From Cyanidiococcus yangmingshanensis (taxonomy: Eukaryota; Rhodophyta; Bangiophyceae; Cyanidiales; Cyanidiaceae), in contig VWRR01000001.1 in assembly GCA_013995675.1 (NCBI GenBank), positions 930,001-994,000 on the forward strand: 64,000 bases of DNA. Direction: 5' to 3'. Positions within the stretch are counted from its first letter, which is position 1. Each line of letters starts with the position of its first letter. Shown here one piece after another: positions 1 to 10,029 of this stretch. Both the position numbers and the translations under genes were made by a program. The notes beneath the pieces were generated by a model that saw only the letters and a list, made by a program, of their open reading frames with translations, did no database searches and was not told the origin of the DNA.

Positions 1-768
1 ACTCGATTGAAATGGGTTCTTCGCAGGCGACTCCAGGGTATGCGCTCTCCGTGAACTATATAACCAGCACGTTGATCGCGGTTTCACGGATGGATATGAG
101 TGGTCGATTCAACGGGCGGGTCTTTTACACCCATACACCACGTCTGATCTCGAAACTTTTGATCAGTCGTCAGCCGGCAGAGGACCCTGCAGCGGCGGCA
201 GCGATGTTGGCGGCAGCAACTGGTGGGGCAACTGTCGCATCGCCTTCGAATACAGCAACGACCACGGTGATGTATGATCTGGACTATCGAGGGAGCGACT
301 ACTCGGCGAATCTCAAGGTCGGCACCGGTGGGGTCGTCTCGGTCGCGTACATGCAGAGTATTGTGCCATCATTTTCTATGGGCGGCGAGGGATTCTTCCA
401 GATGCGAACAAGTTCAGTGCGTTGACGGCGGCGGCACGATATCTCACGACTGATGGGATTTTCTCAGCGACCGTGGCGAGTTTCGGACCAGTTGTAGCAT
501 CCTACGTGCATCGAGTGAATCCTCGAGTCTCTTTAGCTGCCGAGCTCTTCTGGGATGCTCGCAGTCGAGAGTCGTACTTGACTGCTGGCTATAAATTCGA
601 TCTGCGATCCGCGACCGTGATCGGACAGGTGACCTCGCTGGGAAAGTGGCAGCCATGTTGGAAGAGAAGCTGAGCCCCGGTGTAAGTTTTCTTCTCTCAG
701 GGGAGATTGATCACCGCCAACAACAATACAAGTTTGGGTTTGGCTTGCAGATTGGTGGCTCTGCCTAA
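1..768 (+). CDS. TOM40: Mitochondrial import channel Tom40 (C-terminal part; 5' end outside window)
   Basis: This is the C-terminal part of the beta-barrel channel of the TOM complex, which passes nuclear-encoded precursors across the mitochondrial outer membrane. The frame is already open at base 1 and no start is visible, so the N-terminus is missing. Alternating beta-strand segments typical of eukaryotic porins are visible, with Tom40-like phrases such as SVAYMQSIVPSFSMGGEGFF, LTAAARYLTTDG, SYVHRVNP and the final strand KFGFGLQIGG before TAA at 766-768. The reading moves between frames twice, near 400 and near 643. Each break is explained by one missing base (a G at about 398 and one in the GGGAAA run), and the protein is conserved across both points. 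The gene converges on the TEN1-like gene. Family assignment is firm in outline; sequencing error is more likely than a pseudogene. Confidence 0.75.
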
Positions 769-1128
769 CCGCGTCGCCTCGGATCGCATGCATGAATGAT
801 AGGCCTTGTGTGGCCATTCGGGTACCATCTCTCCAGTGCACTGCCCGAACGGGATGTATTCCAAAGCAACAACTTCACAGGCCCGTATCTCGAGCAACAA
901 AAGAGCACAGAAGCGAGCCTCGAACGCTCTCTCTACCCGCGAACGCTAGGTTCGCTCCACGCGTGATACACGACGCAGGCCCAAGCCAGCCAGTGCCGCG
1001 CGCGTAACGTGTGCTCACCACGCCCAAGGACAAGCACCATGGCGAGATGGAAAGGATGCGCTCACTTCCCAGACTCCGAAGCGAGACTACAACGCGCTCA
1101 ACGAGTGGTCATATCGGTATCGATTGGT
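769..1128. other. Intergenic gap between convergent genes
   Basis: About 360 bases lie between the TOM40 stop and the end of the TEN1-like gene. No convincing coding or RNA signal is seen. The short open frames here have no recognisable protein character. Confidence 0.5.
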
Positions 1129-1741
1129 TCAGCGGTCTCGTCGAGACCCTGTCGCGAAGATGCCTCTGCCGCCTGATCCTACAAAGGCAGTCGCAGCTTC
1201 CACGCAGGCGAAATATTCTCGTAAATATGCCTCCCGCTCGCGCAGGACCTGCTCGTACAGAACCATATCGAGTCCGTCCACACAACGTAGAGCGACTGCG
1301 TCGAGAAGGACCTTGGCTGTGACGTGGGACTGGTGGTCGTTCGGCCGCCCCCCGACGGTACCCCCGTCACGCTCAGGGGAGTATCGAAACCCAACGAAGC
1401 TTTCGGTGAAAAACCATTTGGGTAGACGGAGTTTGGGGTGCGTCGCCAGGCTGCTCCACGTTGCGGTTGGCGGCGTGTCGGGTACCGAATAGAGTCGACC
1501 AGTGACTTCGACCAGCGCGCCAATACGAATGCCTTCCGGTAGATGACCGCCCATATGAACACCTAGTCGCCACGTTCTATACTCTAGTACCAGGAACGCA
1601 ACGTCGGGGCAAAACTGGGCCAAGCGAGCAACAACCCGCACAGTCGTCTGCGTTCGCGTCAAGTGAGCCGCTTCCGCAACGAGCCTCTCAAAAGTGATCA
1701 GGAGCGCAGGCTGCAAGTCCGCTGTCCGTCGCAGCCATCAT
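1129..1741 (-). CDS. TEN1: TEN1-like telomere-capping OB-fold protein (CST complex)
   Basis: This is a small protein of about 200 residues that I read as the TEN1 subunit of CST (CTC1-STN1-TEN1), which protects telomere ends and helps fill in the C-strand. An OB-fold pattern is visible: VRVVARLAQFCPDVAFLVLE, then IRIGALVEVTGRLYSV, and a helix near the end reading LRCVDGLDMVLYEQVL. The last segment matches the TEN1 C-terminal signature (VDG-D-x-LYxQxL). The long frame (1129-1716) has no upstream ATG. An ATG at 1739-1741 in another frame gives a sensible N-terminus (MMAATDSGL then QPALLITFERL) if one base is missing near 1715. The residues after the signature helix are a nonconserved tail. No other CST gene is in the window. 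The call rests on remembered motifs, so an unrelated OB-fold protein is possible. Confidence 0.6.
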
Positions 1742-2907
1742 GCCGCGTGGCCCCGAAACACAGCAACAACAAACCGAAACAACTTGTGTAGAACGTGACG
1801 TCCGACTGCAACGTCCTCGTTCGAAGGTCCGAGCTCCGTTACTGCGCTGGTAGAAGCGCGCGTGACCTGAACGAACGTCCGTCTCGAGTTTTCTATTGTT
1901 TCTAGTCGCTTGGTCGGTTTCGGGTCTTGTTATCGCAGTTTCGGTCTCAACGAGCAGAGAAAAGCGATGCACTGTAGAAAAAAAAGTGTCCGCATCACAT
2001 TTTTAGAGGAAAACAACAAGCCGTTTGGTTTTGTTGTGTAGGTTGACGTTTTCGCCGAAAGCACAAGTTTAGGTCTGAGCCTGTACCTGCTTGTCGTGGT
2101 CGTTCCGCTCGGAACAGTGACAGTGCTCCAGAGATGTGTTCCGAAAACCCGGTAACTCTAATAATGTTCGAACGGATACTGCATCTGTTGACCGAATGGC
2201 CTGGTAGCGAGTCGGCGTTCGGGCCAGTGACGTTACCGTTGAGCTGACACGGTCGAGAGGCGTTGGTGACCAGCGCAGCGCGTCACACCGACCCTAAAGC
2301 GACCCTCGGACGAGACCGCAAACGAGTAAGGATGCAGTGTCGATCAACTGAGAGGATCGCGCTGTTCCGTGAAAAACTCTTCTTTCATGCCCAACACGAG
2401 TGTCTCAGAGGCGGGTGTTCGCTTCCCCCGCCAAGAAGCAGTCTTGTTGACGTCCGAGGCGGGTATTCACGACCCAAACCCCGGAAGCAAGGACCATTCT
2501 ACTCGACACCCTCGTTTACCGTTGACGTTGTTCACGAAGGCCACGTTTGCCAAATCCGAATGGAGCATACCTGAGGGCGCCTCGGTCTCTTCCGAGTGCG
2601 TTCGACCCTGGCGTGGCCGCTGCAGTCCGATCGACGATTCATCACCGAACCTTGTCCGGATGGTACGCATGCGGGTAGCCATAGACCCTGTCGTGTTTAC
2701 ATATATAAGCGTCTGAAGCAACATCGAGAGACAGCCCAGGAGCGGTGCCGCTCGACGAGCGAGTGTAAGCTATCCATGAGGGACCGTGTTCGTCTCCGAG
2801 GCACCGGGCCGCTCCTTGGCTACAACTTGTTGCCGACTGGTGCTACCTCGAAGAAACACTCAGTTGCATTGGTCGCGGATGCCTTACCCACACTCTTGCC
2901 GATCAGG
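1742..2907. other. Intergenic, no supported gene
   Basis: About 1.2 kb lies upstream of the TEN1-like gene and downstream of the formin. Overlapping open frames of 85-115 codons occur on both strands, but none shows conserved protein features. An A/T-rich patch at 1975-2040 may belong to the TEN1 promoter. A short indel-broken gene cannot be excluded. Confidence 0.4.
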
Positions 2908-5900
2908 TCAGCGATATAGGCCCGAGCGAAGCGCTTCGCTCGATGACGCGTGCTCTCTTCGAGGCGCTTGCAACTCCGAGCGGCAGCGATCAAACATATC
3001 CATAAAACGATACAGGATCACGAAGAGCGTCTCTGGACCGTCGTGAGGGTCCATGGTCTCTGGACCTGCGCTGATACCACCATTCGCTCTACTCGGACTA
3101 CCGCCTAAGTAGGTGGTCGCTCGCTCCAGTTGGCGACGCATGCGCGCATAGGCTTGCTCCACCCGCTCTACGTTCGGTTCCGATCGCTGCAAAAAGCCCT
3201 GGACAATACTAGACGAGTCATCTGTCGACTCTTTGCGCACCTAGTGCCACTGCTAATCGCAAGGCTCGAACCTCTGCCTCCAATTCGACAAAGTCAATCC
3301 GTGATGCCGTCGTTACAGCGGAGAGGTCGTTCGTAAAGAGCGCTGCATCGGGCATCCGTCGAGAGACGAACTTGACGAGGTAATGGAGCAGTGTTGTACG
3401 TCGATCCGATGTTGCTCGCGTCTCGCTCAGTTTCAAAACACTCGAGAGACGAAACCCCAGTGCGTTGCCTCGATTGGTTCCCTGATTCAGATAGTTCCCG
3501 ATAGCCAGGATTGCACTAAGCACCGAGGCGAGTCGATCGCTTTCAAAGATCTGACGACATGCGGTCAGTACGACCTCGATCTGCGATGCAATGTCCTCGA
3601 GTTGATGGTCGAGTTGGCGGATAGCAATGGCTGCGTCCAGTTTCGCACGTAGTCTTTGCTGCAGGGAACTATTTGGGGTACCTGTTGGCGTGTTCGAAGC
3701 GAGTGCATGGAAGCGACGAGCCATTTCATATACCAAACGCTCGGCGCGGCTACTTAGGACTCCTTCGGGCGTCTCGGTTCGTTTTCCCGGACTGGCGTTG
3801 TCGGTGTCGCTCGTCAAGGGGCCTTCCTGTTGCGTGGCAGGCACGCTCGCCACTGCTCTAGTCATGGGCACCCGACTGAGCGCCATTTCTAGCTCCTCTT
3901 CCTTGGGCATATTCATTCGCAAGGCCAGGAGATTCTCCGTTGTCAGAACAGGGGTTTCTGTTGCATCCAGGCTCATGATCGCTTCGATGATGGCAACAAG
4001 GTCCCCATTGAATTTGCTCAACATGATCTCAAAGTTTGTTGCCCGCTTGCTCTCCAGGAAGTAGAGTTGAGGTCGTTTGGCAACACCGTTCTCTTGCACC
4101 GAGGCGCTGCTCCCGGGTGCTCCCTGTGACACCCCGCTCCGATGACCATCACCGGCTGGTCGATTCATGAACATCGAGTCGATCTCAGAGGATGACTTTT
4201 CCAGGTCCGAATCAAGCATGCGATGCAATCCGCGAGAAAAGATGGTCTGAGGAACCTGATGTGCAGGTATCGTGCTCCAGTGGAGTTGTTTGACGTTCCG
4301 GCGTGGCTTGCGAGCAAAACGCGCTGCACCCAAAATGCCTCCAGTGTCGGGTCCAGTCCGCGAGTAAGAAGTGGTGGTGGCGGTGGCGGTGGCGGTGGCG
4401 GCGGTGGCGGTATCATTCCCCCCGCTGTATCCATCGACATCGTCCATGTAGCGGTCCCAGGACTTGAACTGCTACCCAAATGAGCGCAATCATTGGAAGG
4501 CACCACCGTGCGTTGTTGTGGCGGTGGCGGCATCATGGCAGCACCGGTCGATGTTGGCGGCCCTGGCCTCATCAGTGGTGGCGAAGCTGGCGCACGATGA
4601 CTCTGCCGCAGAACTGGTTCTGGTCGCCGTTCGGTTAGGCCTCCATCACCGCCAGTGCTGAGCGTTTCGGATGCATTGATTCCGGGTGTCGACAGCGACC
4701 CTGCTGCTGGGCGCGATGGCGAATGACTTGCAACAGCGGAAGCGATGAGTCCATTTGCCTCAACGAATAACGTTCGGTGCTCCACTGAGTGCGCTTCGTC
4801 GCGCTCCAAGGCGGCATGATGACTAGACGAGCTCGTTTGCATCGAACGAATGTTCGCTCTTGGCGGCCTGCGCACCTTTTTCGAGCCAATCAGGTGATTC
4901 TGCTTCAGCTCCGGTATGGAAGGTGCTTCCTCCAGATAGGCTCGTCGTCGCCATGGCCTGCATGATTGGCGAAAGGCGATCGTCGAACGGATCCTCCGCC
5001 ATCTTTGAGAAAGAGGCCGCTCCATCGGGCGTTGGAGTCGCTGGCAGTTGTCTTTCAACGATATCGGAGGGCGTTGCTGCGTACGCTGATGTTGCTACCG
5101 GTGCCATATCGCTGGTATCATCAACAGCGGCCGTGAAACTGATGCTCGTGATGAAGCTCGAATGCTGGTCACTCGTTATGGCACTTTGGGTCCCATCGGC
5201 GTGTTGCGAGCGCATCTCAGGCTGACTTTCGGTGCTCTGGAGGAACAAGTCACGCCGTTTCTGGAGCGTTTCGCGTGCCGCACTCAATAGAACGCTTCGC
5301 TGCGCTGGTGACAGGCGCTGGCCCTCTTCGCCGAGCAAAAACGTGGCCACAGCTTCCTCGTCCACTTGGACGCTTCTTTCCTGTGCAGACGACGTTTTCC
5401 ATTCTGATTCGGTGCGTTTCCAGCGTCGACGCCAGCCCTGTCGACGACGCCCCTGATATTGTTGCCGTCCTCGACCTGACCAGAACGCTGATGCCGAGTA
5501 CGACGAGGATGACGATGGGGACGAGGACGTCAACGGAGGCGAGCCAGTGGATGCCTCACTCATTTCCTCGTTGGCTGACTCCACAACGGATGAGGAGTCC
5601 TCCGCTGAGGACAGATGCGTTGATACTCGACTTGGAATCCGATCTGCTGAGCTGGCTCCGACCAAGCCATTCATTGGACATCGGTCGGCTGCAATGGCAT
5701 CGGTACGATCTCCAAGGATTGAATCATGCGCCCGATTGTCGTCGGCACTGTCCTGCAACAGCGCATGGAGTGAAATCACCTGTTGCCCAGCTGCTCCGAG
5801 TTTTCGGCGAGTCTGTTCAGTCGCGCAGTTCGGAGAGGAAGGGCGACGATGCGGTTGGCCGAGCTCGCCAGGCTCCTACGCCTCGACCTCGTCGTTGAGA

Positions 5901-7274
5901 AAACGAAGCATGTAGCGATCGGTTCCGAGCGATATATTTCGGATCGAGAAGGGGTGCCCGTGAGAACGCCGTCTCGAGCGCCGCGATTTCGGCTTCAGGC
6001 AACGCTCTGGGCCTGTTCCAGCTCTGCTGCCGAGATGGGTTCATCCGCGCAGCTCTCGCCAACCATTTCCTCCAGGTAAAGATCAATGGCGAAATCAGCG
6101 GCTACATGAAGTCGCAGCTGTTCATAGCCGTTGCATATGTCCATATCTTCATGCCGAATGCGACAAACTGGAGCGCGCAGGGTGCTCGTATGTCGAACGA
6201 CGCCGAGGAGCACCAAACACCCGTCCAGCTCTAGGAGGATTGCAACGTCACCGACGACCACGGTTCGCAGCCGATAACTCATGATGCCATCCCCTGGAGC
6301 ACATTCGTTCTCGAATCGCTCATCCAGAAGCACTTCATCTCCATCACCTACTTGGTTGCGAATGCGCAACGTCAGGTGTGCGGGTTTATCACCGAGCAGC
6401 ACCTCACCGTTCACAATGGCTCTTCGAAGGAGCACCGGTGCCCGGTTGGGCAACTCAGACGGATGCAGTTGTTGTAAATGTTCCGGCAAAATTGTCGACA
6501 TGTGGATCAGGTATCCGAACAGCGTCGCATATTCACACACAGCGGCAGTGACGAGGTCGGTGCGCTTCGGGAGCATCCGCGCACGCGTTCGTCGTTTGTA
6601 GCGACGAAGACCCTTAAGCTTGCCTTCGCACCTGCGTACTCAATGGCATCCATGCCGTTATCGAACATCCCGATAAAGAGCAAATAACACGCGACAAATA
6701 GTGTCGCGACAGTATGAGGCCTCGCCAAAATACCCCCGTGAGTCCTCCCCGAAGTCGTCAACACACAGACGCAGGAACATTCGCCGGCCGCATAACCGCC
6801 CAGAATCCACTTGTACACCAGTTCGCACAACTCCACCATCTGATCAATGCCAGGAACGAGCAGATTCCGAAAGGGTGCGAACGGAATCACCGTGGTGGTC
6901 GCGGAGCCGATCTCGCCGACGCCTGCGCTCGGCAGGAACGCTGCACCCGCGTGCTGCGCCAGAAACCCCGTTGGCGTCGCATCCAAGTACAACCAGTTCA
7001 CCCGACCGCTTTGGGCCAGTTCCCGTTCCAACTTCCCAGTCAATTTCTCAGCTAGATGGAAAAATGACTCTGGCGCAACCGCATCATAGCAGCCACAGAA
7101 GACTCTGGCGCGACTGGCGTCAACCAAGTACGCGCTCGCACTACTCGCTCCCGAGGCAGGCCCAGAACTCCCACTCTTGTTGCGATGAATCCCAACAGAA
7201 GAAAGAATGGACTCTGCCAAACTCTGTGGAAAACTAGATGCAGTCGTTCGCCCGCTCCATAGCAGCTTTTTCAT
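2908..7274 (-). CDS. Class II formin: PTEN-like domain, FH1 and FH2 (frame-disrupted)
   Basis: This is an actin-nucleating formin of the plant class II layout. From the ATG at 7274 (MKKLLWSG) the N-terminal 250 or so residues form a PTEN/tensin-like domain (YLVDASRARVFCGCYDAV), followed by a C2-like part (APVLLRRAIVNGEVLL; DVAILLELDGCLVLLG). In plant class II formins this unit targets membranes. A long low-complexity linker follows, then FH1 with about 13 consecutive prolines near 4400, and FH2 (RRNVKQLHWSTIP; ILAIGNYLNQGTNRGNALGF; LLHYLVKFV), ending in an acidic helical tail. The PTEN P-loop is degenerate: the segment CSCVCVLTTSGRTHGG lacks the HCxxGxxR(T/S) pattern, so it is probably not a phosphatase. 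The reading changes frame at roughly 6.55, 6.0, 5.9, 4.85, 4.37 (inside the FH1 repeat) and 3.23 kb. The domain order is collinear throughout, so this is one gene. Confidence 0.8.
4375..4418. repeat. GGT/GGC trinucleotide tract encoding FH1 polyproline
   Basis: A run of GGT and GGC triplets on the + strand reads as consecutive prolines on the formin strand. The two halves of the formin are in different frames on either side, so the length of this tract is a likely site of an assembly or replication indel. Confidence 0.8.
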
Positions 7275-7396
7275 GGAAACCGCGTCACGTTCAGAACGAC
7301 CCACTCGAGTCGGAGGAGTAACGCAGCCGTTGCCGTTCGGCCACTGGCCGGGCAGGCGATGACGCCGGAAACGGGTGCGCCCCGCGAGGCTGGCGT

Positions 7397-7428
<32 letters not shown>
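7397..7428. repeat. (CCAG)8 microsatellite
   Basis: Eight perfect tandem copies of the tetranucleotide CCAG lie about 125 bases upstream of the formin start. Confidence 0.95.
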
Positions 7429-7429
<1 letters not shown>

Positions 7430-8055
7430 AGCGGCGCCTCGGAGACCTGTCTGGGGGGCCATTCGCGCGTGGCGATCGCTTCTGCGGTGGCACGTAACGG
7501 GTTGCAAACGCATGTGTCTCTTTTGGATACATTCGTACCTTCTTGAGTTTGGATGTGTCGCGGGTCGGTCATGACGAGGGAATGCAGCGTCGCGCACAAG
7601 CGCCTGGGGCGTGTGCCAGCCTCCTGCACGCATCCTTCACTGGATCGCTGCTTGTTCGCTGGGACAGGACGCGCTCACTCGCTGCCGCTCTCGGTGGTTG
7701 ATCGATACACCTTGTGCTGCCCGAGTCCTAGACACGGTGCTGCCGTCTGGACGACCCGGTTTCGAATGGATCGGCCAATGGACGATGCCTCGTTGATGAT
7801 GATCTTATGGCGCTGGCTGGTTCAGACCCGATGACCATTCGCGTCACGAGCATTGGACTGTCTCTGGGCCCTTGTGTCGCGCGGTGATCAACGAGGATCT
7901 GGTGCAGTGGCGCGACAGAGCGGGCTCGTGCGCCATGCCATCGCGTGTCCCTTTCGCGGCCCGCACAAACGCATCCGACGGCGGCATTCGACGAGAACCG
8001 CTCGATGGATGCACGCGTTTTCGTTGTACGAAAGAGCGTAACGTGTTGACGTCCT

Positions 8056-8073
8056 TGTGTGTGTGTGTGTGTG
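8056..8073. repeat. (TG)9 microsatellite
   Basis: Nine perfect TG dinucleotides lie about 80 bases upstream of the PNO1 start, in its presumed 5' leader or promoter. Confidence 0.95.
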
Positions 8074-8150
8074 AAGGGTATTCAGAACGGTTTTGTTGTG
8101 ATTGCAGGGTTTTTCCCATTAATCTGTTTCTATTAGAATAGGAGTGGTGC

Positions 8151-8801
8151 ATGGTCGCAAACATCATGGCGACCGAGTCGGCTGTCGCGACGGCACCTGC
8201 TGCACCCATCGACGAAGGGGGACAAGGTGTTGCAGGGCGGGTGTCTGCTTCTGTACCTGGTGAACTGCGTCGCATTCCCGTACCTGCACACCGTTACGCT
8301 CCACTGAAGAGCCATTGGATGGCTTTGTACGAACCATTGACCAAGGAACTTGGTTTGCAAGTGCGTATGAACCTAAAACAACGGGTCGTGGAGCTACGGA
8401 CAGGCGATCGAACGCGAGACCGCACGGCGCTTCAGCGCGGTTCCGAGTTTGTGCAAGCCTTTCTGCTTGGTTTTGCGGTCGACGACGCCATTGCACTTAT
8501 TCGCTTCGATGATCTGCGTATTGATTCTTTCGAAGTGCAGGACGTTCGACGGCTACAAGGTGATCACCTTGCGCGAGCGATTGGACGTATCGCTGGGACT
8601 GGCGGACGTACCAAGTTCGCAATTGAGAACGCCTGTCGAGTGCGAATCGTTTTAGCTGGCGCCAAAATACACATTCTTGGTGGCCACATGCAAGTCCGCC
8701 TCGCACGGGACGCGATCTGTTCGCTCATTCTGGGCACTCCGCCCGGGAAGACGTATGAGAAACTCCGCCGAGTGAGTACACGGCTGAAGGAGCGATTCTG
8801 A
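8151..8801 (+). CDS. PNO1: PNO1 / Dim2, KH-domain ribosome assembly factor
   Basis: This 216-residue protein is partner of NOB1, a nucleolar RNA-binding factor needed for 18S rRNA 3'-end maturation and 40S assembly. The frame is intact and the length is typical once a short N-terminal extension is allowed for. Conserved blocks are HRYAPLKSHWMALYEPL, the internal VQAFLLGFAVDDAIALIR, and the KH core GRIAGTGGRTKFAIENACR followed by IHILGGHMQVRLARDAICSL and LGTPPGKTYEKLR near the C-terminus. Two in-frame methionines are available (8151 and 8166); I keep the first because the upstream sequence is noncoding. It is divergent from the formin. Confidence 0.93.
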   Translation: MVANIMATESAVATAPAAPIDEGGQGVAGRVSASVPGELRRIPVPAHRYAPLKSHWMALYEPLTKELGLQVRMNLKQRVVELRTGDRTRDRTALQRGSEFVQAFLLGFAVDDAIALIRFDDLRIDSFEVQDVRRLQGDHLARAIGRIAGTGGRTKFAIENACRVRIVLAGAKIHILGGHMQVRLARDAICSLILGTPPGKTYEKLRRVSTRLKERF

Positions 8802-8869
8802 GTGCTCATGTGCGAGACCGACCAGAGCTGGAAACAATGCGGCTCGCGATGCATGGTGCCAATGGGCCT

Positions 8870-10000
8870 GAACCTGACTCACGATATATGGATACGCAGT
8901 TTCGAAGCGGTTTCCGACGTCCGACTGACAATGATGATGACGATGGTGGCGGTGGCGGCATCGTTGCGGCTGAATTCAAGATACTGTCCCCTGCACCGGC
9001 CTTGTTGCGAGAGCGACCGGTGCTCCCGTTTTTGTTGTAGGTCTGCGTTTTTAGAAAACGGCAAACCAGGCGACAGCCTTTCGGCTGCTAAGGCGACAGT
9101 CCTTGGCATTGATCGCTGGGCAATGATTTGAGCCGACAGAGCTTTGTGAGCAATCTGACAAAATTGGGGTGCACGCACATGGGTATTTGGGGCGGCAGAA
9201 TGATCGACAGGCGTTCAAGCAACCAATCGAGCTCAAACAGATCCATGCACTGTTCGGACACTGCTGACGGAGACGCAGCGCTTGTTTCGTGAACTGTTCG
9301 ATGTTTCCAAGCAAGCACCGAATAACGTCGTCATGCTTTGGTCAATAGTCGGGGAGCTCGTCATTGTCTCGGCCGTGGTGTATTCATCGCCACTGGATTG
9401 TGCGTAGGCCACGCTCATCGAATCTGTGAAGTTGGGAATGGCATCGGGTTCCAGGATACTTGAGGGGACTTTCAAATCCCGTCAAGACTCATTGCGCGCG
9501 AGGCATACACTTCAACGCGAAAGAGATTCTCTCCATTGTCGTCGATGGGATAGGTGGCGAAGAAGTCGACTCGATCTGTCTTTGGTCTCGGTGTTTCAAT
9601 CGATCGATTGCGATGATGATCCGATAACGACCAGGATTGGCTGAGCTTGTCTGGCCGCTCCCATGCTCTCGTGGGGAAAGCATCCCTATTTGATTATCGC
9701 ACAACAAGGGACTCGATCGCTCTCATCGGAGTATTCATGAAGAGGATTTGGATCGAACAGGATGCTAGTATCCCATACGAATTCATCGATACTACCTAGG
9801 AAGAGGCATTTTCGCCGGCGCTCGCAGCGCACACGAACAATATTGTAAAGAATCTAGCTCCTTGGTGGTCATCTGGATGCTCGATTCCATGAAATCGATC
9901 AGAAGCTGCATCGAATCATAATCGGGGAGGACAGAGGCAACAGATTCGCCCACGTGCGACACCGAGGATCGCGACTCAACGCAACCGTGCGTCCAAGGCT
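8870..10000 (-). CDS. Uncharacterised reverse-strand gene, heavily frame-disrupted
   Basis: Protein-like segments follow one another collinearly on the reverse strand but in shifting frames: SVLPDYDSMQLLIDFMESS and KELDSL near 9880-9950, FLGSIDEFVWDTSILFDPNP near 9760, GRYRIIIAIDRLKH near 9600, VDFFATYPIDDNGENLF near 9550, VIRCLLGNIEQFTKQALRLR near 9290, and MDLFELDWLLERLSIILPPQ near 9220. I do not recognise the family. The strand-turn rhythm around 9600-9480 suggests a beta domain and the later part is helical. It sits immediately downstream of the NBS1-like gene and could be its C-terminal part, though nibrins do not usually end this way. At least five frame changes in about 1 kb make decay as plausible as sequencing error. 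Limits are approximate. Confidence 0.4.
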
Positions 10001-10029
10001 GCGCTTGTCCGGTTTGCGCTTCTCCAATG

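Larger units (their letters stand above)
7275..8150. promoter_or_regulatory. Divergent intergenic region, formin / PNO1
   Basis: About 880 bases lie between the divergent starts of the formin and PNO1, so the region should hold both promoters. It contains the CCAG and TG microsatellites. A long open frame continues upstream of the formin ATG to 7532, but it runs through the CCAG repeat (Trp-Leu-Ala-Gly) and is unlikely to be coding. No defined promoter element is recognised. Confidence 0.4.

Noticed and set aside
6507-6560. Active PTEN phosphatase
   Set aside because: The P-loop region lacks the HCxxGxxR(T/S) motif, and class II formins generally carry inactive PTEN-like domains.
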